A stretch of DNA of 64,000 bases from Thermodesulforhabdaceae bacterium. GTDB lineage: Bacteria; Desulfobacterota; Syntrophobacteria; Syntrophobacterales; Thermodesulforhabdaceae. Position 1 is the first letter of the stretch; the number at the start of each line of letters is the position of its first letter. The notes beneath the pieces are model-generated. The model was given only the letters and a program-made list of their open reading frames with translations, did no database searches and had not been told where the DNA came from. Positions 17,638 through 28,397 of the stretch are shown here, in pieces. The DNA lies in assembly GCA_037482015.1 (NCBI GenBank), contig JBBFKT010000005.1:62001-126000 (forward strand). Direction: 5' to 3'. The position numbers and the translations under genes were made by a program.

Positions 17638-18402
17638 ATGTGGTGGACATATGATAACAGAGTCTTAATTGAACCTAGACGTGGTCAAAAGGAATCTCTT
17701 CTCCCTTCAAAGGCTCTGATGGTCATTGTGCCGGAAGATCTTGATGAGCTTGTTTCTATAATGAAAGGGGTTCGTCAAAGTAGAAGTATTTTCTTGAGCC
17801 GGCTTTACCATATTGAAGATAACAATAAAATATGTATTGTGGGGCCTTTGCTAGGATCTCCACAGGCGGTGATGATCCTCGAGAAACTTATTGCTCTCGG
17901 GGTTCGGGAAGTTATCGTCTTGGGGTGGTGTGGATCTCTGCAAGATTATGTGAGAATTGGTGACGTGGTTATTCCGACCGGAGCCTATTCTGAAGAAGGG
18001 ACGTCCCATCATTATGTTGTTTCATGTGAGCACGGAAGTATAGGCGATTTTGGTGGTTTTATCACAACTCCGAAGATCCCCGAAGAATTTAAGCTTCTTG
18101 TTGATTACATGAAGACTCAGGATGTTAGATGTCATTCGGGCAGTGTATGGACTACTGATGCCCCCTATCGGGAAACTATCTCGAAGGTTATTTTTTATCA
18201 AAACCGTGGAGTCCTTGGAGTAGATATGGAAACTTCAGCTCTAATAAGTGTAGCGAGGTTTAGAGGAATATCCTTGGGTGTAATGCTTTTGGTTTCTGAT
18301 AGTCTAGCTAATCTTAAATGGAAGCCAGGCATGAAATCATCGGAGTTTTTAAATTCCAGGAATATTATCCTTGGGGCATTTAGAAACTTTGCGCAGAAAT
18401 GA
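17638..18402 (+). CDS. Nucleoside phosphorylase family protein
   Basis: A 254-residue member of the PNP/UDP phosphorylase superfamily. It has GPLLGSPQAVMILEKLIALG, VIVLGWCGSLQ (phosphate/ribose site region), GDVVIPTGAYSEEGTSHHY and the ribose-binding VDMETSAL with the conserved Glu. The reaction would be reversible phosphorolysis of a purine or pyrimidine nucleoside; base specificity is not readable. The ribosome-binding site is weak. It lies 48 bp after the ABC permease and just ahead of ligA, so it is probably in a nucleotide-salvage or housekeeping stretch of the same transcript. Confidence 0.88.
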   Translation: MWWTYDNRVLIEPRRGQKESLLPSKALMVIVPEDLDELVSIMKGVRQSRSIFLSRLYHIEDNNKICIVGPLLGSPQAVMILEKLIALGVREVIVLGWCGSLQDYVRIGDVVIPTGAYSEEGTSHHYVVSCEHGSIGDFGGFITTPKIPEEFKLLVDYMKTQDVRCHSGSVWTTDAPYRETISKVIFYQNRGVLGVDMETSALISVARFRGISLGVMLLVSDSLANLKWKPGMKSSEFLNSRNIILGAFRNFAQK

Positions 18403-20505
<2,103 letters not shown>

Positions 20506-20536
20506 TCTGGAACATTAGGAGGAGGTGCTAGGGGCT

Positions 20537-20812
20537 ATGAAGAAGAGAGTTCATGTATGGATTGATGGTAGAGTTCAGGGAGTCTTCTTTCGAGCTTATA
20601 TGAGAGATGCAGCTAAGAAGGAAGGAGTAGGAGGGTGGGTTAAAAATACACCTGACGGTAGAGTAGAAGCTGTTATGGAAGGGGATGCTGATGCAGTGGA
20701 CCGAATGATTAAATGGTGTCATCGTGGTAGCCCCCTTAGCAGAGTTGACGACGTGGTTGTAGAAGAGGAACTTTTCAAAGACGAATTTTCTGATTTTGTT
20801 ATATTGCGTTAA
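20537..20812 (+). CDS. acyP: Acylphosphatase
   Basis: A 91-residue small alpha/beta enzyme hydrolysing carboxyl-phosphate bonds of acyl phosphates. The signature GRVQGVFFRAYMRDAA contains the catalytic Arg, and GGWVKNTPDGRVEA contains the catalytic Asn. The ATG at 20537 is preceded by AGGAGG eleven bases upstream; a GTG at 20525 is possible but falls on the ribosome-binding site. It sits 31 bp after ligA in the same direction. Confidence 0.95.
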   Translation: MKKRVHVWIDGRVQGVFFRAYMRDAAKKEGVGGWVKNTPDGRVEAVMEGDADAVDRMIKWCHRGSPLSRVDDVVVEEELFKDEFSDFVILR

Positions 20813-20838
20813 GAAATAACGAGGAGGTGCTTCCTTTT

Positions 20839-21177
20839 ATGGAAAGCGTAAGCAAATTTTTTTCTAACGTCTGGGAAATAATTAAAACTTACGATATTCA
20901 AAAAATTCTCGACCTTATTCACAGTATTAACTGGCTAGAGATGTCAAAATCTCCCATTACATGGGTTGTAGCGGGGATTATTATTCTAACAATAATAATC
21001 TCAAAGCGTTATCGATATATTATTGTTGCGATTTCCGCTGTAGCTTTCGTCTATCTTATAGATAAAACCTTGCCAGCTCAGTTGGACAATGTGGAACTTA
21101 AAAATCTAATTGGCTTTTTCCTGGGAGCTGTGGTTATCGTAGGGATAAATTTTTATTTCCTTGTCGTTCGAGAGTAG
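20839..21177 (+). CDS. Small membrane protein of unknown function
   Basis: A 112-residue protein. An amphipathic N-terminal 40 residues is followed by two or three hydrophobic segments (about 42-60, 64-80, 92-110) separated by short basic or acidic turns (SKRYRY, DNVELKN). There is no signal cleavage site or known motif. The ATG at 20839 follows GAGGAGG. It is co-directional and close to acylphosphatase (26 bp) and the next glycosyltransferase (26 bp). I do not recognise a family. Confidence 0.75.
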   Translation: MESVSKFFSNVWEIIKTYDIQKILDLIHSINWLEMSKSPITWVVAGIIILTIIISKRYRYIIVAISAVAFVYLIDKTLPAQLDNVELKNLIGFFLGAVVIVGINFYFLVVRE

Positions 21178-21203
21178 GTATCGTTAGTTCAGGGTTTTTG
21201 GAA

Positions 21204-21986
21204 ATGGTTCAACCTTCAAATATTTCCGCCTTTGTTATTACGAAGAATGAAGAAAAATCCATCGAAGGATGCCTTTTATCGCTTTCTTTCCTTGACGATG
21301 TCGTGGTTGTGGATGACTTCAGTAGTGATGGCACAGAAGAGATCTGCAGATCTTTTAGTAATGTGAGGTTCTATAAGAATAAGTTCGAAAATTTTACTTC
21401 CCAAAAAGCCTTTGCTATGTCTCTTACCAGACACGACTGGGTGCTGGAGATCGACGCAGATGAGAGAGTTTCAGACGAAATGAAGAAAGCAATTCTTCAA
21501 CTCTCTGATGCTGACCTCTCCTTTTACAATTGCTTCATGTTTAGGCGAAAGACTTTCTTTTGCGGCAGGTGGATACGGCACGGCGGGTTTTATCCAGATT
21601 ACAAGGGCAGGCTTTATAATAAGAATAAGGGACGCTGGAGTGCGTTGAGGGTTCATGAAAGGTTTATTGTAGATCCCCCCTGGAGAAAACTGCCTGTGGA
21701 CATCTTGCATTATCAATGTGGCGATTTGAAGGCGTATTTACTAAAGCAAATTCGCTATTCTGAAATGAGCGCCATGGATCTTTACGAAAGAGGTGTGAGA
21801 GTTCGCTGGTATCACTATACTTTGCGACCTCTCTACACCTTTTTGTATCGATATTTTTTTAGGCTCGGACTTTTGGATGGATTCCATGGTTTTGCCCTTG
21901 CGACTATTGGTTCAATAGCAACCTGGGCAAAATACACATTCCTTAATTCTACAAAGTGTAATCAAATTTCTATTCGACCCCACTAA
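21204..21986 (+). CDS. Family 2 glycosyltransferase (WaaE/LgtF-like)
   Basis: About 260 residues. A GT-A fold begins SAFVITKNEEKSIEGCLLS, has the nucleotide-binding VVVVDDFSSDGT and the metal site EIDADERV, and the later HERFIVD block typical of WaaE/KdtX-type transferases that add a sugar to lipopolysaccharide inner core. It has a short hydrophobic C-terminus and no true membrane helix. The ATG at 21204 was preferred over the TTG 6 bp upstream. It converges with fliS (9-bp gap), so it borders the flagellar island but belongs to the ligA-side transcript. An LPS role is more likely than flagellin modification, though the latter cannot be excluded. Confidence 0.85.
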   Translation: MVQPSNISAFVITKNEEKSIEGCLLSLSFLDDVVVVDDFSSDGTEEICRSFSNVRFYKNKFENFTSQKAFAMSLTRHDWVLEIDADERVSDEMKKAILQLSDADLSFYNCFMFRRKTFFCGRWIRHGGFYPDYKGRLYNKNKGRWSALRVHERFIVDPPWRKLPVDILHYQCGDLKAYLLKQIRYSEMSAMDLYERGVRVRWYHYTLRPLYTFLYRYFFRLGLLDGFHGFALATIGSIATWAKYTFLNSTKCNQISIRPH

Positions 21987-21995
21987 ACTAGCAAA

Positions 21996-22400
21996 CTATG
22001 CCGTAAACGAACCTGGACTTAGCGGTTGAACCTGTTGCTGACTAGCTATTTGATCCCACGCTTCCTTCAGGCTTTCCATGATCCTTATGAGAGGATCGTA
22101 ATATTCAGGTTTGGTTCTTGTGTTTACGGTGATAAGTTGCCTTAGCACAAAGTTATAGATTCTCCCAAGATTTACAGCAATTTCACCGCCTCGTTCATAA
22201 TCAAGTCCAACAAGTAGTTCTGTGATTAAGTCCTGAGCGTGTCTGACTTTGTCGTAGGATCCTTCGATGTTTCGCTCCTGGTGAAACTTTTTAGCATCCT
22301 GTAAGTCTTTTATGATCGCTTCGTAACACATAACTATAAGTTTTAAGGGATCTATCGTTTCAAGTTTGGTTTTGCGATAGGCATCAATAGGGTGTGTCAT
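21996..22400 (-). CDS. fliS: Flagellin export chaperone FliS
   Basis: A 134-residue all-helical cytosolic chaperone with the FliS start (AYRKTKLETIDPLKLIVMCYEAIIKDL). It binds the disordered C-terminus of flagellin and prevents premature polymerisation before export. The ATG follows TAAAGGAGGATCTTT. It is the last gene of the fliD operon and converges with the glycosyltransferase gene across 9 bp with no room for a hairpin. Confidence 0.95.
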   Translation of the reverse strand: MTHPIDAYRKTKLETIDPLKLIVMCYEAIIKDLQDAKKFHQERNIEGSYDKVRHAQDLITELLVGLDYERGGEIAVNLGRIYNFVLRQLITVNTRTKPEYYDPLIRIMESLKEAWDQIASQQQVQPLSPGSFTA

Positions 22401-22417
22401 AAAGATCCTCCTTTATT

Positions 22418-22837
22418 TTAGAATGTCCTGTGTTTTTCGTAGCCTCGAATTGCTTTGTTGGTTTGCCTTATGCGAGTCATAGCTTTATCAAGCTTTTCCA
22501 TATTCAGATTGAGGTTGTGCATGGCTCGTAGAGTAATATCTTGGGCTTCTCTAAGTTTTTCCCGGAAAACTCTATACCATGTCCTTAAGTCATTGTCTTG
22601 ATCAAAATATTTAGAAACCGTGGCAAGGAGTTTATTCATTTCTTCAAGGGTCTTGTCAATTTCAGTTCTGAGCACCTGGCATCTTTTGACAAGTTTTTCT
22701 AATTCTCCTATTTCACCATAGGCATCATCCGCAATGGCTTCAGTGCAAGCTTTGAGTTCCTCGATTTTTGCAAGCGATTCTTCGAATAGTGTATGTAACC
22801 GACTTTTTTGTCCGATATAAACATCCTCATTGCCCAT
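22418..22837 (-). CDS. Hypothetical helical protein between fliD and fliS (FliT-position)
   Basis: A 139-residue, highly charged, wholly helical protein with coiled-coil character at about residues 15-75 and 90-130. The sequence does not match FliT closely enough for me to name it. However, its size, helical content and position between fliD and fliS are those of FliT, the FliD export chaperone. The ATG follows GGAAAGAAAA. Gaps are 20 bp to fliD and 17 bp to fliS, so all three are one transcript. Role is inferred from context. Confidence 0.65.
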   Translation of the reverse strand: MGNEDVYIGQKSRLHTLFEESLAKIEELKACTEAIADDAYGEIGELEKLVKRCQVLRTEIDKTLEEMNKLLATVSKYFDQDNDLRTWYRVFREKLREAQDITLRAMHNLNLNMEKLDKAMTRIRQTNKAIRGYEKHRTF

Positions 22838-22857
22838 TTTTCTTTCCAGTCGGTTTT

Positions 22858-24153
22858 TTATCCAGCTCTACTAAGGCCCGCCAATTGAGCACCTAGCCAA
22901 TTAGACTGAGCCTGCATTTGCGAAAAAGCCGATTCCATAGCTTCAAATTGCTTTCTCATTGCTTCGATTTGTCTATCAATTCGAGTTTGCTCCGAATTTA
23001 TCCGATCATCAAGTCTTTTTATCATATTTTGAAGACTATTTTCTTTTAGCGTCAGAGTTCCGTCAATTGGATCTGTCAATCTGTTAAGCTGGTTATACAT
23101 GTTGGTTGCGAAGGTCTGTAATTTTGACGTTGAACCGTCAAAGTCAGATTGGATAGCCTGATTAAAGGTTGTTTCATCAAATTCCAGACGATTGTTATCG
23201 TTTATTGTTATCCCAAGCTTAAAAAGCTCACCTTTCAAATATACATTCTGGATGTTGGATTTTACTGTCTGAAGAGTAAAGTCCGAATTAAGAACCCCTG
23301 ACTTAGCTCCAACCGTAGTGTTGCCCGTAATATGCTTTCCAATTTCGTCCAGAACGGCGTTGTAAGAATCGACAAACTTTTTTACCTTATCTTTTATTGC
23401 TGAATAATCTCGATCGACTGAAAGAGTTACAGTCGTTGACGAATCAGCTTTGTTTAACTGGAAGGTAACTCCCTGTATGGCATCAGATATTGTGTTGGTG
23501 GATCGTTGTATTGTGAGACCATCTATGGAAATAATCGCATCCTGACCTGCCTGGTGAGTAAAGGTCATGTTGGAATTTGAAGCATCAAAAGAAAATCCCT
23601 CTGCACCTGTGTTCTTGCTTACGAGAACAAGCCTGTAGTCGTTATCTGCCACTTTTACAATATTTGCCGATACACCTGCATTAAGAGCATTAATGTCTGA
23701 TCTGATTTGGTTAAGGCTTTTACCGTCTAGAGATACGTTTTGACCGCCGATTTGCAGATAACCTGTTTTCCCAGCGTCTTGATCCAGGGATGTAAAAGAT
23801 TCGCTGAATTCCTTTTGGTAATCTGCAGTCTGATGCACCTGAATTTGGTAAACTCCGGCTGACGCCGTTGATCCTAGACTGACAGAAAATAAAGAATCGG
23901 GAGAGACCGAAGCATTTGAAGATGTTGTCTTTGCCGCAAACGCATTGTAATCCCAGGGGTCTCTTAAGTCGTTTGCGGCATTCTTAAGTTCCGAAAGTTT
24001 TGATCCTAAATCCTTCCATGCAGTGAGTCTGTCGTTTAAAGTATCTTGCTGATTTTTAATAAGGTCTATTTTTTTCTGCATGGTGGACTGGAGCTTGTCC
24101 AGAATGTCCTGCCAGTTTATTCCGCTGCTGAGACCACTAACGCTGATACCCAT
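22858..24153 (-). CDS. fliD: Flagellar filament cap protein FliD
   Basis: 431 residues, a short FliD. The N-terminal D0/D1 region begins GISVSGLSSGINWQDILDKL. A central beta-rich domain contains the FliD_N/FliD_C text (SIDGLTIQRSTNTISDAIQGVTFQLN). The C-terminal coiled-coil segment (about 375-415) ends ANWLGAQLAGL-like. It caps the filament and directs flagellin folding outside the cell. The gene is preceded by a strong ribosome-binding site (GAGAGGAGGG) and by a near-perfect sigma-54 promoter at 24235-24250. Confidence 0.96.
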   Translation of the reverse strand: MGISVSGLSSGINWQDILDKLQSTMQKKIDLIKNQQDTLNDRLTAWKDLGSKLSELKNAANDLRDPWDYNAFAAKTTSSNASVSPDSLFSVSLGSTASAGVYQIQVHQTADYQKEFSESFTSLDQDAGKTGYLQIGGQNVSLDGKSLNQIRSDINALNAGVSANIVKVADNDYRLVLVSKNTGAEGFSFDASNSNMTFTHQAGQDAIISIDGLTIQRSTNTISDAIQGVTFQLNKADSSTTVTLSVDRDYSAIKDKVKKFVDSYNAVLDEIGKHITGNTTVGAKSGVLNSDFTLQTVKSNIQNVYLKGELFKLGITINDNNRLEFDETTFNQAIQSDFDGSTSKLQTFATNMYNQLNRLTDPIDGTLTLKENSLQNMIKRLDDRINSEQTRIDRQIEAMRKQFEAMESAFSQMQAQSNWLGAQLAGLSRAG

Positions 24154-24234
24154 GATGTGGCCCTCCTCTCATAGTCAATCCAATCCGTTTATATATTCGG
24201 CATTGTTGTTCTTCTTCTTCAATTATTTTTTAAA

Positions 24235-24250
24235 AGCAATGACTGTGCCA
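24235..24250 (-). promoter_or_regulatory. Sigma-54 (RpoN) promoter for fliD operon
   Basis: On the minus strand: TGGCAC-AGTCA-TTGCT, matching the -24/-12 consensus with exact 5-nt spacing, about 80 bp before the fliD ATG. Its -24 element directly abuts the A/T run of the flagellin 1 terminator. Confidence 0.88.
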
Positions 24251-24257
24251 AAAAATA

Positions 24258-24279
24258 AAGCGGGCTCGAAAGCCCGCTT
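24258..24279 (-). terminator. Rho-independent terminator of flagellin 1
   Basis: A perfect 9-bp GC-rich stem AAGCGGGCT / AGCCCGCTT with a 4-nt loop, followed on the minus strand by TTATTTTTT. It lies 34 bp after the flagellin stop and separates flagellin mRNA from the fliD operon. Confidence 0.88.
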
Positions 24280-24313
24280 GCGTGCATTATGTCTTGGTAA
24301 GTTAAGTTAGAAC

Positions 24314-25138
24314 TTAGCCCAGAAGTTGGACCAGTCGCTGAGGAGCCATATTGGCTTGAGCAAGCATTGCAATACCGGATTGCTGGAGAATCATGAATTT
24401 AGTGAACCTTGTAGCTTCCTCTGCCATATCCACATCTCTTATGGTCGATTCGGATGCAGAGAAGTTTTCAATGCTGATTTCAAGGTTTTCCATCGTGTAT
24501 TGCAGTCTGTTCTGATTGGCTCCGATCTGGCTCATATACTGGTTGATGCTGGTAATTGCGCTGTCAATGGCATCCATAGCTTCTCTTGCACTGGCAGCGG
24601 TTTCAATTGAAATGTCCTCAACTCCTAGAGCATCAGCGTCAGCAGTAGCTAGTCTGATGTTCAATTGAAATTCAGCACCATTTGTCTGACCGATCTGGAA
24701 GGTAAGACCATCCGTAGCAATGTCTCCACCGCTAATAAGAACAGTGGTATTATACTTAGTAGATTGAGCAATACGAGTAATTTCAGACTGAAGGTTCATA
24801 AATTCAGATGTAAGCTGCGTCTGGACAGTTTGATCAGAAGCTGCCTGAGTGGCAAGTTCTTTCATCCTGACCAAAATGTCGTAAATTTTGCTGTAAGCTC
24901 CATCTGCTATTTGAAGCATTGATTGTGCTTCCGATGCGTTCTGGCGGGCTACCTTAAGTGATGCAATGTCAGCTCTGAATTTGTTAGCAACAGCAAAACC
25001 AGATGCATCATCCTTGGCAGAGTTGACTCTATAGCCGGAAGAAAGTCTCTTCATAGAGTCAGCAAGGTTTTTGTTAGTTAGCAAAAGGTTTCTGTGTACA
25101 TTTATTGCTTCTATGTTTGTGTTAATTCTGAGTCCCAT
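24314..25138 (-). CDS. fliC: Flagellin (copy 1)
   Basis: A 274-residue short flagellin consisting of the conserved D0/D1 ends (RINTNIEAINVHRNLL ... NQNRLQYTMENLEI ... IAMLAQANMAPQRLVQLLG) and almost no variable D2/D3 insert. It is secreted unfolded through the flagellar channel and polymerised under FliD. It is very similar to the copy at 32845, including at DNA level. The ATG follows AAGGAGGTATAACT. A FliA-type site is proposed at 25233-25260. Several Ser/Thr in the middle (for example STKYNTTVL) could be O-glycosylation sites for the adjacent transferases (inference). Confidence 0.96.
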   Translation of the reverse strand: MGLRINTNIEAINVHRNLLLTNKNLADSMKRLSSGYRVNSAKDDASGFAVANKFRADIASLKVARQNASEAQSMLQIADGAYSKIYDILVRMKELATQAASDQTVQTQLTSEFMNLQSEITRIAQSTKYNTTVLISGGDIATDGLTFQIGQTNGAEFQLNIRLATADADALGVEDISIETAASAREAMDAIDSAITSINQYMSQIGANQNRLQYTMENLEISIENFSASESTIRDVDMAEEATRFTKFMILQQSGIAMLAQANMAPQRLVQLLG

Positions 25139-25232
25139 AGTTATACCTCCTTGTTTTGCTGGTAACGGTGACTTTCCTGTTCACCGCCTTTTTGTTCTTG
25201 GTTTTGTGTTTAGCATGTCCTTTCAATCCCTA

Positions 25233-25260
25233 AAATCGGACGAGTTATCGGAAAACTTTA
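25233..25260 (-). promoter_or_regulatory. Candidate FliA (sigma-28) promoter for flagellin 1
   Basis: On the minus strand, TAAAGTTT, a 12-nt spacer and TCCGATTT. The class 3 flagellar consensus is TAAAGTTT-N11-GCCGATAA, so the -35 is exact, the -10 partial, and the spacer one base long. It lies about 95 bp before the flagellin ATG, and no sigma-54 site is visible in this gap. Confidence 0.5.
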
Positions 25261-25275
25261 GTAATTTTCTGAAGT

Positions 25276-26895
25276 CTAAAAGGCTTTTTTTATAATTTTC
25301 AGAATAAGCCTTATAAATGGAAGAGTTTCGGGTCGTCCTTCTTTTTTTGCCTGTTCTAAGGCAACAATCAGATTGTTCAACAATCTGGTTTTCTCCCATG
25401 ACATTTTAATCTGATAATCTTGGAAGTTTGTCTCTTCGGGTTGTTCAAATCTTCTAAAGGTTTTTTCGAAAATTTCTATGTTCTGCCCATTTTTCATAAT
25501 ACTGCAGAAAAGCCCCCCAATGATTACGTCATACTCTAAGACACCACTTAAAACCAACTCTTTATAGAGTCCCAGGGCTCTATGGTAGGATCCGTTTAGA
25601 AGATACCCCAGAGCTAATCCTCGTTTGCAATGTTTGTTCTCTCTGTCTTTTCTAAGGCTGGCATGTAGATTTTTCATAGCTTCTTCTATGTTTCCCGAAA
25701 AAAGAGACGTGATGCCCTTATAGAATTGATGCTTGTCTTCTGGTATTTTCCTATCATGGCCCAGCTCACCAATAACTTTTTCGGAAGTTGAATATTGTTC
25801 CAGGGCTATAAGATGCCACATTAACCAGTCGAAAGCTCTATCCTTCGATAGATCATTTGTTGCCTCTTTGAAAAAGTTTTTAGCTTCTTCATATTTACCT
25901 AACCCCAGCAAAATCCCCGTTATTCTGAGGTTAACTTCCCATTTGGGAGGATCCGGGATGGTTGGAACAGGGCGGATCGAATATGGTGCGTCAAGAGAAA
26001 GCTGGAAGGATCGCAAAGCTCGTTTAAACTCTCCGAGAGTTTCATAAAAACACCCCAGTCTGTATAGCTCCGCTTTCCCCAACTCTCCAATCGCTTCTGC
26101 TCTTACAAACCAGCGTAGAGCTTCTGCTTTGTTGTTTCTCAGGGATTCTATGTGTCCAAGCATTTGATAAATCTCGCCTAAAGCGACCCTATTTACAGTA
26201 TTAAAGGAATGTTGTTCGATATAGTCCTTCAGCACAGATAATGCTTCGTCGTGTCTTTCAAAGTAAAGATAGGAAATAGCAAGCAGCAGGATATAGTCCG
26301 CACTGTGACGCCTAAAATCAAAGTCTTTTAGTAGAAGTTCAAGATTTCTTTTCATCTTTCTCTTAAGAATAACTGGATCAGTATAACCGTAGTGGCGTAT
26401 AACAATATCAGTGGTAGCCCCTTTACAACCAGCTTCTGTTAGAGATGATAGGAGTTCTTCATGGACTCTATGTCGAAACCGAATATCCTTTCTCAAAGGT
26501 GCACATCTTATTTGATAAAAACAGGAATTGACCTTTTGGTTTTTGATATCTTCAAGGATGAACAGAAAAAAGGTTTTTCTGTCAAAGTATTTTTTCAGTA
26601 ATGAAAGTTTTTTGACACTATCTTCGGGCAAACGATCGTCGGCATCCAACCACAGAAAGTAATCCCCGTGAGCATGCTCTAGAGCAAAGTTTCTAGCAAG
26701 AGCAAAATCATCCTTCCACGGGAACGAAAATACAAAGGGGGTATAACGATTAGCAATTTCCACAGTGTTATCTTCCGAACCAGTATCTACAATGATAATT
26801 TCATCTACTGCATCTTTTACCTGGTTTAGGAGTTCTCCCAGTTGATGAGCTTCATTTTTTACAATCATGCAGAGCGATAGTTTTTTATCGCCCAT
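25276..26895 (-). CDS. Family 2 glycosyltransferase with TPR region
   Basis: 539 residues. The GT-A domain spans about residues 5-230: SLCMIVKNEAHQLGELL, IIIVDTGSEDNT, and the metal motif WLDADDRL. The remainder is a helical array of TPR-like repeats (about 240-500; for example YEEAKNFFKEA, YHRALGLYKEL). GT2-TPR fusions resemble SunS-like and flagellin glycosyltransferases in which the TPR part recognises the protein acceptor. Start ATG 26895 overlaps the previous gene by 31 nt with GGAG upstream. It is the last glycosyltransferase before flagellin 1; the final 24 nt of the gap hold the FliA-like site. Likely role: glycosylating flagellin or extending its glycan (inference from position). Confidence 0.85.
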   Translation of the reverse strand: MGDKKLSLCMIVKNEAHQLGELLNQVKDAVDEIIIVDTGSEDNTVEIANRYTPFVFSFPWKDDFALARNFALEHAHGDYFLWLDADDRLPEDSVKKLSLLKKYFDRKTFFLFILEDIKNQKVNSCFYQIRCAPLRKDIRFRHRVHEELLSSLTEAGCKGATTDIVIRHYGYTDPVILKRKMKRNLELLLKDFDFRRHSADYILLLAISYLYFERHDEALSVLKDYIEQHSFNTVNRVALGEIYQMLGHIESLRNNKAEALRWFVRAEAIGELGKAELYRLGCFYETLGEFKRALRSFQLSLDAPYSIRPVPTIPDPPKWEVNLRITGILLGLGKYEEAKNFFKEATNDLSKDRAFDWLMWHLIALEQYSTSEKVIGELGHDRKIPEDKHQFYKGITSLFSGNIEEAMKNLHASLRKDRENKHCKRGLALGYLLNGSYHRALGLYKELVLSGVLEYDVIIGGLFCSIMKNGQNIEIFEKTFRRFEQPEETNFQDYQIKMSWEKTRLLNNLIVALEQAKKEGRPETLPFIRLILKIIKKAF

Positions 26896-28397
26896 TTTTG
26901 AATCTCCGTAAGCTGCTGTATAATTTTAACCACTGTAAGGGGAATATCTTCAGCACAGCCGCTGTGGATGCTGAGATTAAAAAAATCAATCAACAATGAA
27001 GATACCCGAAGTAAATCTGACGTGTTAACAATATGTTTCTTAAATACGATAGCATCACGGACTTCTTCAAAAATTGCCTTTGTCTTTAAAGACCACCTTT
27101 TTATTTCATCCTCAGGTAGTGAAGAAAGTATTGAAAAATCCGACGGGATTCCCAAAGGACCGTCCCAAAGAATCCTAAGCAAGTTTTTGCGGAATAATGA
27201 CTGTTTCAGTTTATTTTCAGAAATATCGTAGGGTTCATATATAAGAGTTCCATTTGACAGAAATCTAGATTTGAGAATGGTAGCTTCTTCCTGGTGAATC
27301 TCTTCGGTAGTGCTGTCACCTGTGAGCACTTTTGTGGCTATTTTAAACACGGTTGATGGAGTAATGGCGTCTCGGCAAGTAATTCCACAAGGAAAGCCCG
27401 ATGCTTCATCCATACAGGGGTAGCATTCCATTTTCGGACACACAACGTAATGTCCTTCACCATATGGAGCTGTTTCGCCAGGGTATGCCGTAGAGAGATA
27501 AATGCCTATTGTAGAAGTTCCCACACTGGCTGCAATGTGGATTGGACCTGTGTCATTACTAACAAGTAGTTTGCATCGCTTAAGAACAGCTATTAGATCC
27601 TGCATTTTTGTGGAACCTATCAAGCTGAATATGTGGCCTTTCTCGATGAAAATCCTGGGTATTTTGGCGGAGAATTCTTCAAAGAGAGTTTTTTCTTGGG
27701 TTGATCCTGTGAGTAAAATTTGAGCATTGTGATGTCTTATAAGAAGTTCGGCAAGTTGAGAAAAATATTCAAGTTTCCAGGTTCTGTGAAGTCTGTTTGC
27801 ACCCATGTGAAAGGCTATTAAGGGGCGATCGCGAGAGATTGAAAGCCATGCAAAGAGCTTTTCGATACGTTCTTCAGTTTTTTCATCTGTTTTTAGATAG
27901 CGTCTTACGGGAGAGTGTCGAATTTTTCCCATCCCTATATGAATGTCCACAAGATTAAAGGAATTTTCTTCCCTGTTACTAACAGACGCAAAAAGATAAC
28001 GTCCCCATGTATCTTTGATTACCAAATAAGCCGATCCGTTTTCTGCTATTGCTCCTGTTTTTTCTTTCGCATTGATACGATTAGCTATGATGGCTGAAGA
28101 AAGATCATGAGTCAGGTTTATCACTAAATCGTAAGACTCTCTTAGAAAAGGATGAGCTAGAAGGTTAAGAATTTGATCCATGTCGGGAAGCTTAAGTTTT
28201 ACAGCCTCTTGAGGTTGAATCTTTACATATCGGTTTACCAGCGGAACCGCTTTCATGATTTCGGCAAAACGATCTACGCAAACGAACGTCACATGCACTC
28301 GGGGAATTTCCTCGTGAAGTCTAACCAACAATGGCATCGTCTGTATGATGTCCCCCATTCTGGTTAACTGAAGAATCAGCACCTTGTATGGAATCAT
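26865..28397 (-). CDS. Family 9 glycosyltransferase (heptosyltransferase-like)
   Basis: 510 residues. Residues 1-360 show the ADP-heptose transferase plan: LILQLTRMGDIIQTMPLL at the N-terminus, FHMGANRLHRTWK, and the nucleotide site SNDTGPIHIAASVG. A cysteine cluster (CPKMECYPC ... FPCGITCR) is typical of GT9 enzymes. The last 140 residues are helical and unassigned. Start ATG 28397 overlaps the preceding gene in ATGA. In this cluster it may transfer a heptose-like sugar to flagellin, as known for protein heptosyltransferases, or to LPS; context favours flagellin (inference). Confidence 0.86.
   Translation of the reverse strand: MIPYKVLILQLTRMGDIIQTMPLLVRLHEEIPRVHVTFVCVDRFAEIMKAVPLVNRYVKIQPQEAVKLKLPDMDQILNLLAHPFLRESYDLVINLTHDLSSAIIANRINAKEKTGAIAENGSAYLVIKDTWGRYLFASVSNREENSFNLVDIHIGMGKIRHSPVRRYLKTDEKTEERIEKLFAWLSISRDRPLIAFHMGANRLHRTWKLEYFSQLAELLIRHHNAQILLTGSTQEKTLFEEFSAKIPRIFIEKGHIFSLIGSTKMQDLIAVLKRCKLLVSNDTGPIHIAASVGTSTIGIYLSTAYPGETAPYGEGHYVVCPKMECYPCMDEASGFPCGITCRDAITPSTVFKIATKVLTGDSTTEEIHQEEATILKSRFLSNGTLIYEPYDISENKLKQSLFRKNLLRILWDGPLGIPSDFSILSSLPEDEIKRWSLKTKAIFEEVRDAIVFKKHIVNTSDLLRVSSLLIDFFNLSIHSGCAEDIPLTVVKIIQQLTEIQKWAIKNYRSA

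Noticed and set aside
25211-25230. Possible sigma-54 site upstream of flagellin 1
   Set aside because: The GG and GC pairs have the wrong spacing (13 rather than 10 bases); a FliA-type site nearby fits better.
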